A stretch of 64,000 nt of DNA from positions 1-64,000 of the forward strand of contig JAHXIV010000051.1 in assembly GCA_025655455.1 (NCBI GenBank), written 5' to 3'. Below the pieces are notes generated by a model, which saw nothing but the letters and a program-made list of their open reading frames with translations, made no database searches and was not told the origin of the DNA. Positions 29,521 through 37,582 of the stretch are shown here, one piece after another; positions within the stretch are counted from its first letter, which is position 1, and every line of letters starts with the position of its first letter. The stretch comes from a gamma proteobacterium symbiont of Taylorina sp. GTDB lineage: Bacteria; Pseudomonadota; Gammaproteobacteria; GRL18. The position numbers and the translations under genes were made by a program.

Positions 29521-30237
29521 ATGTTTGCAAATGGAAAATTTAATGCGTTAATTTTAGGCTTTTTTTTATTTTTGGGATTAACTTCACTGGGCTATCAATT
29601 AGCTGATTCTGTCATTAAGTTTAAAGAATATGAACGTACGGTAACCGTTAAAGGGCTATCTGAGAGAGAATTTGAAGCAGACATTGTAATATGGCCCATC
29701 CAATTTACAGAAGCTAGTAATAAACTGGGTGACTTATACACATCAATAGATAAGAGCACAAAAAACATACAGACTTTTCTGGAAAAAAATGGTATCAGTA
29801 AAAAAGATATTTCCATTACAAGCCCGTCTATCACAGATAAATCAGCACAACAATATGGTAATCAAAAGGCTGAATTTCGCTATACAGCCATGCAAACAGT
29901 CACCGTATATTCTAAAGATATTCAAACCGTAAGAAAGGTGATGAGTTCGTTATCTTCATTGGGTAAACAAGGAATAGTCTTCACTGCTGCTAACTACCGT
30001 TCGCAAACTGAATATCTTTTTACCCGACTCAATTCTGTTAAGCCAGAAATGATTGAAGAGGCTACAAGAAAAGCCAGAGAAGTCGCTGAAAAATTTGCTT
30101 CTGATTCAAAAAGTACCCTGGGAAAAATAAAAAAAGCCTCACAAGGACAATTTAGTATCAGTGCAAGAGATAAAAATAACCCGCATATAAAGAAAATCAG
30201 GGTGGTTTCAACACTAGCCTATTATTTATCAGATTAG
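29521..30237 (+). CDS. SIMPL-domain (DUF541) periplasmic protein
   Basis: The 238-residue protein has one N-terminal hydrophobic segment (about 8-25), probably a membrane anchor, and a SIMPL domain. Typical features are ERTVTVKGLSEREFEADIV near the start, a central SITSPSITD-like segment, and a late EATRKAREVAEKFA helix. Family members are periplasmic or outer-membrane proteins linked to oxidative or envelope stress in some species, but the biochemical role is not settled. It stands alone; a weak terminator-like hairpin follows. The family call is firm, the function is not. Confidence 0.85.
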   Translation: MFANGKFNALILGFFLFLGLTSLGYQLADSVIKFKEYERTVTVKGLSEREFEADIVIWPIQFTEASNKLGDLYTSIDKSTKNIQTFLEKNGISKKDISITSPSITDKSAQQYGNQKAEFRYTAMQTVTVYSKDIQTVRKVMSSLSSLGKQGIVFTAANYRSQTEYLFTRLNSVKPEMIEEATRKAREVAEKFASDSKSTLGKIKKASQGQFSISARDKNNPHIKKIRVVSTLAYYLSD

Positions 30238-30261
30238 ATACCCCCGATGTTAGACTAGTTG

Positions 30262-30289
30262 TCGCCTCTATTTCTAAAAATTGAGGCGA
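30262..30289 (+). terminator. Weak terminator-like hairpin after the SIMPL gene
   Basis: TCGCCTC (30262-30268) pairs with GAGGCGA (30283-30289). The T-rich stretch after it is short and broken, so termination is only probable. Confidence 0.4.
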
Positions 30290-30408
30290 TTTCGGTCATT
30301 TTAGTTAGATGAAAATCAGTTAATTGACCATCTGAAATTGGGTAAAATCCAAATTTTAATTCATGTTAATATTAATTAAAAAACACAAACTTCTTTCTTA
30401 CCAACAAT

Positions 30409-30906
30409 TTATTCTTTGTTAAACCATTTATACATTATCAATGCATCAACATAGCCTTTTTTGGGATGATGAAATGCTTTAGGTAAATGACCAACCGTAT
30501 CAAAACCTAATTTGTTCCATAGTCCTACAGCTCCTTCGTTACTAGATGCCACAAAATTGAATTGCATGGCTTTATAACCTAACTTAATTGCTTGTTTTTG
30601 AGAATGCTGGCACATTGCTGTAGCAAGCCCTTTACCTCTTGCTTTTGATGAAACCATATACCCACAATTACAAACATGACATCCTGGACCAACTTGATTT
30701 GTCTTGAGATAATAAGTACCCAATATATGGCCATCTTCCACAAAAACATAAGTATTTCTTGGTGTTTCAATCCAGATTTTTAATGCTTGTTCTTTTGTCG
30801 TTTCTTGAGGGTAAGCATAAGTTTCACCTGCTGAAACAATCTCATGAAATATTGGCCAAATTTCATCAAAATCTTCTAATAAAGCTTCTCTAATTTTCTT
30901 AGTCAT
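30409..30906 (-). CDS. GNAT-family N-acetyltransferase
   Basis: The product is 165 residues from the ATG at 30906; an ATG at 30945 would add 13 residues that do not fit the family. The GNAT fold is clear: IREALLEDFDEIWPIF at the start, YVFVEDGHILGTYYL, the acetyl-CoA loop KARGKGLATAMCQHSQKQA, and NEGAVGLWNKLGF near the end. It resembles acetyltransferases of the phosphinothricin or L-amino-acid type, but the substrate is not determined. Its start overlaps the stop of the upstream ABM gene by eight bases, so the two are co-translated. Confidence 0.85.
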   Translation of the reverse strand: MTKKIREALLEDFDEIWPIFHEIVSAGETYAYPQETTKEQALKIWIETPRNTYVFVEDGHILGTYYLKTNQVGPGCHVCNCGYMVSSKARGKGLATAMCQHSQKQAIKLGYKAMQFNFVASSNEGAVGLWNKLGFDTVGHLPKAFHHPKKGYVDALIMYKWFNKE

Positions 30907-31243
30907 GTATTTTTTTACTATCAGCTGGAGCTTCTTCTCGATCATTCATTCCATAATCTCTGTTCACATCAGCAACTCTTAATCTATAGTTGCTGAAAAT
31001 ACCTCCACGCCCTTTTTCTTGGGCAAAGCGATGAGACTCTAGATTCCTCCACTGTTTTATTGCTTGTTCATCACGCCAGAATGAAAGAGAGAGAACTTTA
31101 CCCTCTTCAACAAGACTAGAAAAGCGTTCTATAGAGATAAAGCCGTCAATTTTTTCTAATTGTAGTTTTAATTCAGCAGCTATATCTAAATATTCTTGTT
31201 TTTTTCCTTCTACCAGAAAAACTTCAAAAATCACAGCAATCAT
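30899..31243 (-). CDS. Antibiotic-biosynthesis-monooxygenase (ABM) domain protein
   Basis: The start is set at 31243 because AAGGAC lies five bases before that ATG; a start at 31261 has none. The 114-residue product has the ABM dimeric ferredoxin-like fold: IAVIFEVFLVEGKKQEYLDI, a central DGFISIERFSS, and the LSLSFWRDEQAIKQWRN helix typical of this family. Related proteins are small oxygenases or haem-degrading or stress proteins. It lacks a marker for haem degradation. It is co-transcribed with a GNAT gene and lies next to a TetR regulator, so it may belong to a detoxification response. Confidence 0.82.
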   Translation of the reverse strand: MIAVIFEVFLVEGKKQEYLDIAAELKLQLEKIDGFISIERFSSLVEEGKVLSLSFWRDEQAIKQWRNLESHRFAQEKGRGGIFSNYRLRVADVNRDYGMNDREEAPADSKKIHD

Positions 31244-31274
31244 AATTGTCCTTTTATTCAAATTTTAGTAATCT

Positions 31275-31376
31275 ATACAAACATGTCCTTTCTGTGGAGC
31301 CTTAATGCAAGAAATAGAAAATAATGATTTCAATGTGTGCCATGATTGCATGGTTGCCTATCCAATAGGCAAGTAA
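31275..31376 (+). other. Tiny CxxC-CxxC zinc-ribbon-like reading frame
   Basis: Between the ABM gene and the TetR gene, on the opposite strand, a 33-codon frame reads TCPFCGALMQ, then EIENNDFNVCHDC, then MVAYPIGK and a stop. Two CxxC pairs spaced by 18 residues are the pattern of a zinc ribbon. No ATG, GTG or TTG precedes the first pair; only an ATA at 31275 is available after upstream stops. It may be a remnant of a longer gene, or a gene with an unusual start. Confidence 0.35.
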
Positions 31377-31406
31377 CACAAATTTATTCTGCTTTAATAC
31401 AGCATA

Positions 31407-31994
31407 TTAGGATGCATCTAACAGACTGATCGTAGTTGCAACCATATTCTGCAAAGCCGATTTGCTAAACCCTGCCTTTCCCATAACTGCAATTCCTACA
31501 ACGGTTGTTGCAATGGCCAAAGAAACACTTTTAACATCAACAGCAGTACTGATTTGTTCCTCATTTTGAGCCTCAGATATTTTTTTTGTTAAGAATTTTT
31601 CCATCTTCTTGACTATAGATTCAAGTAATTTGGTTGATTCATCCCCATGCTGTGCTTTTTCTAAAACAGATAATACAATCAAGCAACCACCAGGATTATT
31701 TTTATTAAAATGTAAATTAATTTCACCATTAAGCATTTTTGACATGGATTTTCTTATATCAGACTCTTTTTCAACAGACATCATTAATTGTGTAATAACG
31801 GTTTTCTCATAATGAGAAATGACGGTGTTAAACAGCTTGCGTTTATTTCCATAGGTATTATAAATACTGCTTCTTACTAAACCCATTGCTTTTTCAAGCA
31901 TTTGTAAAGAAGTCCCATCATAGCCGTGATTCCAAAACAGATGCATTGCTTTTTCTAATGCCTTGACTTCATCAAACTCTTTGACTCTTGCCAT
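31407..31994 (-). CDS. TetR/AcrR-family transcriptional regulator
   Basis: The ATG at 31994 is chosen because TGGAA lies six bases before it; an ATG four codons earlier overlaps that site. The 195-residue repressor has an N-terminal helix-turn-helix (about 5-60): ALEKAMHLFWNHGYDGTSLQ, then SSIYNTYGNKRKLF. The C-terminal ligand domain includes NPGGCLIVLSVLE, as in YcdC/AcrR-like members. It lies between the ABM/GNAT pair and the AhpD-like gene, all on the same strand. Similar operator-like sequences precede it and the AhpD-like gene, so it probably represses both and itself. Confidence 0.9.
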   Translation of the reverse strand: MARVKEFDEVKALEKAMHLFWNHGYDGTSLQMLEKAMGLVRSSIYNTYGNKRKLFNTVISHYEKTVITQLMMSVEKESDIRKSMSKMLNGEINLHFNKNNPGGCLIVLSVLEKAQHGDESTKLLESIVKKMEKFLTKKISEAQNEEQISTAVDVKSVSLAIATTVVGIAVMGKAGFSKSALQNMVATTISLLDAS

Positions 31995-32021
31995 TGAAGA
32001 TTCCAAAAATTAATTTTAATA

Positions 32022-32042
32022 CTATACTGTTCGTTATAATAT
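32022..32042. promoter_or_regulatory. Putative TetR operator before the TetR gene
   Basis: The sequence CTATACTGTTCGTTATAATA lies about 30 bases before the TetR start. Its core TACTGTTC followed by TA.AATA is shared with 32963-32982, upstream of the AhpD-like gene. It overlaps the likely promoter, which suits autorepression. Confidence 0.5.
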
Positions 32043-32090
32043 TATACATAAATATAGATTATTTTAATATCTAACCGCAATGTACATATA

Positions 32091-32118
32091 AAAAAAGGGC
32101 ACTAAAAGCCCCTTTTTT
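32091..32118 (-). terminator. Rho-independent terminator of the AhpD-like gene
   Basis: A-rich arm plus GGGC (about 32091-32100) pairs with GCCC plus T-run (about 32108-32117) around an ACTAAAA loop. It lies 90 bases downstream of the AhpD-like gene and before the TetR promoter. Confidence 0.7.
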
Positions 32119-32207
32119 AATCAGTTCAATTGTTCACTGTCTATGAGCATTCAAAATTGCTCCTCTTTGAGACTAAATACTGGATAAATATTTAAGTCAT
32201 CGAGTTA

Positions 32208-32840
32208 TTAAGCAAATGCACCTTGTCCATCGATTTTATATGCTTTCAATAGAAGATCTACAGCAAGATTACGAACCGCATAATTTGCAGTTTCGTAAAT
32301 GTCTGTATCTGTCCAGCCCTGTTTATATGCTTTTTCAAGATCACTTTTTTCAACATCATCTGGCTCTAAAACCATTTTTAAAACAAGAAGTAGAAGTATT
32401 TTCTCTTTTTCTGGGAAAGGGAATGTCGTTGGATCTTCCTGAGCATTACGAAGGTCATCTAGCTCTATATTCATTTGAGAGATCATAATTGCCTCACTAG
32501 TAGTAACACAATATCTACAATCCTTTTTTGCTGCCACTAAATACCTTAAAACAGCTAATAGGTTTGAATTCAAGCGTGGATGTGATTCATATTCACTTAA
32601 AAACTCAGCAAATTCCTGAAGAATTTTAGGACTCATTGCCATAACCAATAATGGATCAGGAAGAAACCCCATAACCTCTTCAGCATGTTTACACATTAAC
32701 TTAACAAATTCTTCTTCACCTTCAGGGGGCTTTGGAATAATTAAAGGTGTTCGCATTCCTGTTGCTTTAAATACAGGAGTTTCTGGCTTAGGGACTTTTT
32801 TACGAAAAAATAGAAATATTTTCATCAATAAAATTTTCAT
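32208..32840 (-). CDS. AhpD-like/carboxymuconolactone decarboxylase family protein
   Basis: The ATG at 32840 is preferred because AAAAGGA lies about six bases before it. The 210-residue product has a basic and hydrophobic N-terminus and an AhpD-like core with the redox pair CRYC in RYLVAAKKDCRYCVT. Members of this family act as alkyl-hydroperoxidase partners or decarboxylases; the paired cysteines favour a thiol redox role. It is preceded by two TetR-operator-like sites and is probably induced when the TetR protein meets its ligand. It is longer than standalone AhpD, with an extra C-terminal part. Confidence 0.8.
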   Translation of the reverse strand: MKILLMKIFLFFRKKVPKPETPVFKATGMRTPLIIPKPPEGEEEFVKLMCKHAEEVMGFLPDPLLVMAMSPKILQEFAEFLSEYESHPRLNSNLLAVLRYLVAAKKDCRYCVTTSEAIMISQMNIELDDLRNAQEDPTTFPFPEKEKILLLLVLKMVLEPDDVEKSDLEKAYKQGWTDTDIYETANYAVRNLAVDLLLKAYKIDGQGAFA

Positions 32841-32962
32841 TGTTAATCCTTTTATAAGAGTATTATTAATGCTCATAATCTATTTGTGTCAAAAAACACA
32901 TCATAAATACAAACATCTATTAGTGCCGTATGAACTAATAGCTAATTAATTCACCTGGCCTT

Positions 32963-33032
32963 ATTGTACTGTTCAATACAATATAAACCAGTCGGATTGA
33001 TTTTGTCAATGTATTTATACCAATCAGTACAA
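32963..33032. promoter_or_regulatory. Two putative TetR operators upstream of the AhpD-like gene
   Basis: The first site (32963-32982) is the near-palindrome ATTGTACTGTTCAATACAAT. The second (33014-33032), read on the minus strand, is TTGTACTGATTGGTATAAA. Both resemble the sequence before the TetR gene. The rest of the 510-base gap 32841-33350 holds the pilC terminator and no gene I can support. Confidence 0.5.
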
Positions 33033-33282
33033 ATAAGTATAAATTGTTAAAATATTGAATAGTTTTTTAAAGTAGATTAAGTGGTATAGGGGAGATTTCA
33101 GGTAAGAAAAGTTTATAACTAGTAAACGCTCATAGGTAGGTACTTAAGGAAATTATCTTTATATTTCATATAAATACCATCGTTTTTATTGTCATATATC
33201 AGCATAAAATGCTGGCTCTAATGCATATTGTAAAATACCAGATTGCTTATCACGTTTTGGGTGTTTCCGTTGTGCTAAGTGA

Positions 33283-33320
33283 TTGAAAAAAAAGGACTCA
33301 AGAGAGTCCTTTTTATTTTT
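33283..33320. terminator. Bidirectional terminator downstream of pilC
   Basis: AAAGGACTC (33291-33299) and GAGTCCTTT (33304-33312) form a perfect 9-bp stem around AAGA. A-runs and T-runs on both sides allow termination in either direction; pilC ends at 33351 and reads toward it. Confidence 0.8.
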
Positions 33321-33350
33321 GAAACGTTATTTGTCCGCTCTTTAGTTAGA

Positions 33351-34592
33351 TTATACCACCTGACCCATCTGGAAAATTGGCAGATACATAGAGACAACAA
33401 TTCCTCCGATAACGGTACCTAAAATAGCCATAATCATAGGTTCAAGGAGACTGGTCAAAGCATCAATCATATTGTCCACCTCCTCTTCATAGAAATCTGC
33501 AACCTTACCCAGCATAGTGTCAAGAGCTCCAGATTCCTCACCAATTGCAACCATTTGAATCATCATACTGGGAAATACACCGGTATTACTCATTGATTTA
33601 TTCAACTGGGTACCCGTAGCTACTTCCTGCTGAATTGAGATAACCGCTTTTTCAAAAACAATATTACCGACAGCGCCTGCTACAGATTCAAGGGCTTCAA
33701 CTAATGGTGTACCTGCAGCAAACATGGTCTGTAATGTACGGGCATAACGGGAAAGAGAAGCCTTTTCCATGATAGGACCGATAACGGCCACTTTTAAAAT
33801 GAGTCGGTCTAATACCTCACGCATTTTTCTGGAGCGTTTTTTAAAATAGGAAAATACAAATATTGCCAGACCAATTGAACCAAAAATTAGCCACCACCAT
33901 TCCTGAAGAGCCCTTGAAGCATCCACTACGAATTGAGTTGGTGCCGGCAGATCGGCTCCAAAGTTTTTAAACATATCTTCAAACACGGGAATAACAAATA
34001 AGAGTAAAATAGTGACAACGATAACAGCCATAATAATAACGGCAGTGGGATAAAACAGAGCTTTTTTGATCTTGGCCTTCATTGACTCTGCTTTTTCTTT
34101 GTAGGTGGCTACATTATCTAAAATAGCTTCCAGAATACCGGCATGTTCTCCTGCCTGAATCAGACTGCAGTATAAGTCATCAAAATATAAGGGGAATTTT
34201 CTTAGGGCTTCAGTTAAGGAGCTTCCTCCCTCTACATCTGCCTTAATGGCCAATATCAGCTCTGACATATTGGCATTTTCATGTCCATTACCGACAATTT
34301 CAAATGACTGAACCAGCGGCACGCCTGCTTTCATCATGGTGGCCAGTTGACGTGAGAAAATAGCAATGTCCAGAGGGCTTATGGCTTTTCTTCTAGGTCC
34401 GCCCATGCCGAATAAGGGCTTGGGTTTTACCTTGATTTTAAGGATGTTAATACCATCGCGGCGTAACTGAGCTTTAGCCAGTGCGAGATTTTGAGCCTGA
34501 AGTTCTCCTTTCTTTCGGGTGCCGCTTCTATCAGCACCTTCCCAGATAAATGTAGGATTGACTTTTTGTTTTTGTATTTTTTTTGCAGCCAT
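33351..34592 (-). CDS. pilC: Type IV pilus inner-membrane platform protein PilC
   Basis: The 413-residue protein has the usual N-terminal cytoplasmic part (FIWEGADRSGTRKKGE) and two T2SSF domains (about 75-198 and 278-400). Each ends in membrane segments, and the family sequence FSRQLATMMKAGVPL is present. PilC is the platform that the PilB and PilT motors act on. It lies 57 bases downstream of pilB in the same direction. The prepilin peptidase gene pilD, often next in line, is absent; an AhpD-like gene follows instead. Confidence 0.95.
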   Translation of the reverse strand: MAAKKIQKQKVNPTFIWEGADRSGTRKKGELQAQNLALAKAQLRRDGINILKIKVKPKPLFGMGGPRRKAISPLDIAIFSRQLATMMKAGVPLVQSFEIVGNGHENANMSELILAIKADVEGGSSLTEALRKFPLYFDDLYCSLIQAGEHAGILEAILDNVATYKEKAESMKAKIKKALFYPTAVIIMAVIVVTILLLFVIPVFEDMFKNFGADLPAPTQFVVDASRALQEWWWLIFGSIGLAIFVFSYFKKRSRKMREVLDRLILKVAVIGPIMEKASLSRYARTLQTMFAAGTPLVEALESVAGAVGNIVFEKAVISIQQEVATGTQLNKSMSNTGVFPSMMIQMVAIGEESGALDTMLGKVADFYEEEVDNMIDALTSLLEPMIMAILGTVIGGIVVSMYLPIFQMGQVV

Positions 34593-34649
34593 AATCTGTC
34601 CTTAACTATTTGCTTATAACAGCCTGATCACTGGGATAATGACTTTTCC

Positions 34650-36368
34650 CTAATCTTTCGTGACCCTGTTAATTTCTTCAAGGCTGGTGATTCCACTCAC
34701 TGCCTTTGCTAAACCAGATTGCCTTAAATCTGGAATCCCCTCTTTTTGGGCTTGATCCGCCAGATCTATTGCGTTACCACCTTCCATAATAATGCGTCCC
34801 ATTGGATCAGAGATTTTCATCACCTGGTAAATACCAACACGTCCCTTATAACCGCCATTACAATTTGAACAGCCCACCGGTTTGTAGAGCGTAAAATTAC
34901 TGGCGATATCTTCCTCTGTAAATCCCTCTTCCAGTAGAGCTTCTTTAGGTACTTCATCGACTTCTTTACAATTGTCACATAAACGTCGAGCCAGGCGCTG
35001 GGCTATAATTAAACTGACTGCAGAGGCAATGTTATAGGGAGGAACCCCCATATTCATCAGACGCCCCAAAGTTTGTGGTGCATCATTGGTATGTAAGGTA
35101 GAAAGAACCATGTGACCGGTCTGGGCGGCCTTAATAGCAATCTCAGCTGTTTCAAGATCCCGTATTTCTCCTACCATAACAATATCCGGATCCTGACGCA
35201 AAAATGAGCGCAGGGCTGCAGCAAATGTGAGTCCGGTTTTGGGATTGACATTAACCTGATTAACGCCGGGTAAATTAATCTCAGCCGGATCCTCTGCTGT
35301 AGAGATATTAACCCCTTCTGTATTTAAAATATTTAAACCGGTGTAAAGAGAAACAGTTTTACCTGAGCCTGTGGGGCCAGTCACTAATATCATACCCTGG
35401 GGTTTGGCTAATGCATCCATATAAAGTTCTTTTTGAAAGCCTTCATAACCCAGAGCATCGATTCCTAATTTTGCACTACTGGGATCCAGGATACGTAATA
35501 CTGCTTTTTCACCAAATAAGGTGGGGCAGGTACTGACACGGAAGTCAATGGCTCTGTTTTTGGATATTTTCATCCTCATACGACCATCCTGGGGAATACG
35601 TCTTTCAGAAATATCCAGTCTTGAGAGGACTTTAATGCGGGCTAAAATTCTGGGGGTTAAGCTCACGGGAGGTTTTGCCACCTCCTGCAAAATCCCATCC
35701 ATTCTTAAACGGACTCTAAAAAACTTTTCATAAGGCTCAAAATGGACATCAGAAGCACCTTTTTTAATGGCATCTAATAAAATTTTATTGACAAATTTAA
35801 CAACCGGGGCATCGTCAGCATCACTGCCGCCTTCATCTTTTTCATTTTTTTCTGTATCTTCATAATCCAGCCCCTCAAGCTCATCATCATCAAAATCTGA
35901 CATATCCATACCACCGTCAGCTTCAGAAAGGGCTTTTTCAATGGCAATTTCTAATTTATCTGCTTCTACCAGAATTGCTTCAGTGCTTAAACCCGACTGG
36001 AATTTAATTTCGTCCAGAGCTCTTACATTGGTTGGATCGGCAATGGCTATAAATAATTTATGGCCTCTTTTGAATATTGGTAATGCAAGGTGTTTGGTGA
36101 TTAAAGCTTCTTTAATGGTGGTAACGGTATCCTTATCAATTTCAATTGCATTGATATCAAGTAATGGTGCGCCAAATTCACTTGAAGCAATAATTGCAAT
36201 ATCAATGGCTTTGACTAATTCCTTTCGAGAAAGATAATGGACAAGAGGAATTTTTTCTTTGTTTGCATCTTTAACAGCATTCTGGACTTCATCTTCCTGA
36301 AGAAAATTCTGCAGGACAAATTGTCGTGCCAGTCCTGTTAACATCGGAGATTGTTTAGCTGCTACCAT
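34650..36368 (-). CDS. pilB: Type IV pilus assembly ATPase PilB
   Basis: The 572-residue hexameric motor drives pilus extension. It has the N-terminal MshE/GspE-N domain (about 10-150), then an acidic linker (about 155-185), and the ATPase. Walker A is GPTGSGKTVS (about 327-336), the Asp box is near FRVSTCPTLFGEKAVLR, and Walker B is VMVGEIRD followed by the His box STLHTNDA. Two CxxC pairs (CDNCK and CSNCNGGYKGR) form the zinc site of PilB/GspE enzymes. The N-terminal domain could bind c-di-GMP, which would suit the many GGDEF proteins here. Confidence 0.95.
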   Translation of the reverse strand: MVAAKQSPMLTGLARQFVLQNFLQEDEVQNAVKDANKEKIPLVHYLSRKELVKAIDIAIIASSEFGAPLLDINAIEIDKDTVTTIKEALITKHLALPIFKRGHKLFIAIADPTNVRALDEIKFQSGLSTEAILVEADKLEIAIEKALSEADGGMDMSDFDDDELEGLDYEDTEKNEKDEGGSDADDAPVVKFVNKILLDAIKKGASDVHFEPYEKFFRVRLRMDGILQEVAKPPVSLTPRILARIKVLSRLDISERRIPQDGRMRMKISKNRAIDFRVSTCPTLFGEKAVLRILDPSSAKLGIDALGYEGFQKELYMDALAKPQGMILVTGPTGSGKTVSLYTGLNILNTEGVNISTAEDPAEINLPGVNQVNVNPKTGLTFAAALRSFLRQDPDIVMVGEIRDLETAEIAIKAAQTGHMVLSTLHTNDAPQTLGRLMNMGVPPYNIASAVSLIIAQRLARRLCDNCKEVDEVPKEALLEEGFTEEDIASNFTLYKPVGCSNCNGGYKGRVGIYQVMKISDPMGRIIMEGGNAIDLADQAQKEGIPDLRQSGLAKAVSGITSLEEINRVTKD

Positions 36369-36564
36369 AATTACCTGGATTTAATTGAGTATGAGGTTTA
36401 ATTATATATGCTTTTAAGTTAAAGATAGTAAATTATTTATTGAAATCAATAATGATATAAATAAGAGAAATAAGTCTAATACTCTGTCTATTAAACCAGA
36501 GGTCTTGGTATAATGTCTACTCTTCTAAGTAAAAAAATTTAATAAGTACTATATTCAGGACTTT

Positions 36565-37467
36565 ATGGTGTTATTTATGTTTGATAAAAGCAATGGAGGT
36601 CTAAATGTTCTGGAACAAATAGGCCATGCTTTAATTGGTGAAGTAAAAGATAAACCCCAGCTCGTGAAACTATTACGTGATGCCCAACTACGTGACGTGA
36701 TCAGCAGTGAAACTTTATCTATGATTGAAGGTGTCATGGAAGTAACGGATACACAGGTTCGGGAAGTGATGGTACCCCGTTCACAGATGACTATTATTGA
36801 ACGACATGACAATGTGGAGAAAATACTCTCTATAATTATTGAGTCCGCACACTCACGTTTTCCAGTTATTGGTGATAATCGAGATGACATTGAAGGTATT
36901 CTCCTTGCCAAGGATATGCTGACCATTTTTCTTAACAGGAAAAACAACAATAGCCAAACGGACAAGCAGTTTTTAAATGAAGAATTTCAAACCATGGATT
37001 TGCGGGAATATATGCGTCCGGCTGTTTTTATCCCGGAAAGTAAGCGTCTGAATGTATTATTAAGAGATTTTCGTTCTAATCGTAACCATATGGCAATGGT
37101 GGTCGATGAATACGGCGGGGTTTCCGGTCTGGTAACTATTGAAGATGTTTTGGAAGAAATTGTTGGTGAAATTGAAGATGAACATGATGTTGATGAAGAT
37201 AGTGATATTGTTTCTCACGGAAAAGGTGCTTACTCTGTCCAGGCTCTGACTGAAGTCAATGAGTTTAATGATTTTTTTGGTTCTGATATCAGTCATGACA
37301 GATTTGATACAATTGGTGGTGTTATTATGAATGCTTTTGGTTATATCCCCCAGCGCGGGGAAGAGGTGGAACTGAAAGGCTTTCTGTTTAAAGTGACTCA
37401 TGCGGATCATCGCCGTATTCTTAGTTTGAGGTTAATTATTGCTGCTGATACAGTGGAAAATGGGTAA
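36565..37467 (+). CDS. corC: CorC-type CBS-domain/transporter-associated protein
   Basis: The 300-residue cytoplasmic protein starts at 36565, with AGGA five bases upstream. Two CBS domains (about 70-190) follow an N-terminal helical part, with the signature VREVMVPRSQM and the MVVDEYGGVSGLVTIEDVLEE loop. The C-terminal CorC/HlyC domain contains NDFFG and FDTIGGV. E. coli CorC (YbeX) is linked to magnesium and cobalt efflux and is also coded next to lnt. The corC-lnt order is conserved here, with 115 bases between them. Confidence 0.92.
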   Translation: MVLFMFDKSNGGLNVLEQIGHALIGEVKDKPQLVKLLRDAQLRDVISSETLSMIEGVMEVTDTQVREVMVPRSQMTIIERHDNVEKILSIIIESAHSRFPVIGDNRDDIEGILLAKDMLTIFLNRKNNNSQTDKQFLNEEFQTMDLREYMRPAVFIPESKRLNVLLRDFRSNRNHMAMVVDEYGGVSGLVTIEDVLEEIVGEIEDEHDVDEDSDIVSHGKGAYSVQALTEVNEFNDFFGSDISHDRFDTIGGVIMNAFGYIPQRGEEVELKGFLFKVTHADHRRILSLRLIIAADTVENG

Positions 37468-37582
37468 TAACTTTTATGTTTGATAAGAGCCATCGGCCAA
37501 TAAACTTGTCAGCTGTTGTTTTGCAAACATATTTTTCCTTGCAAATAAGACAGTGCTACTCTTGATTAGCTCAAGGCTGTTT

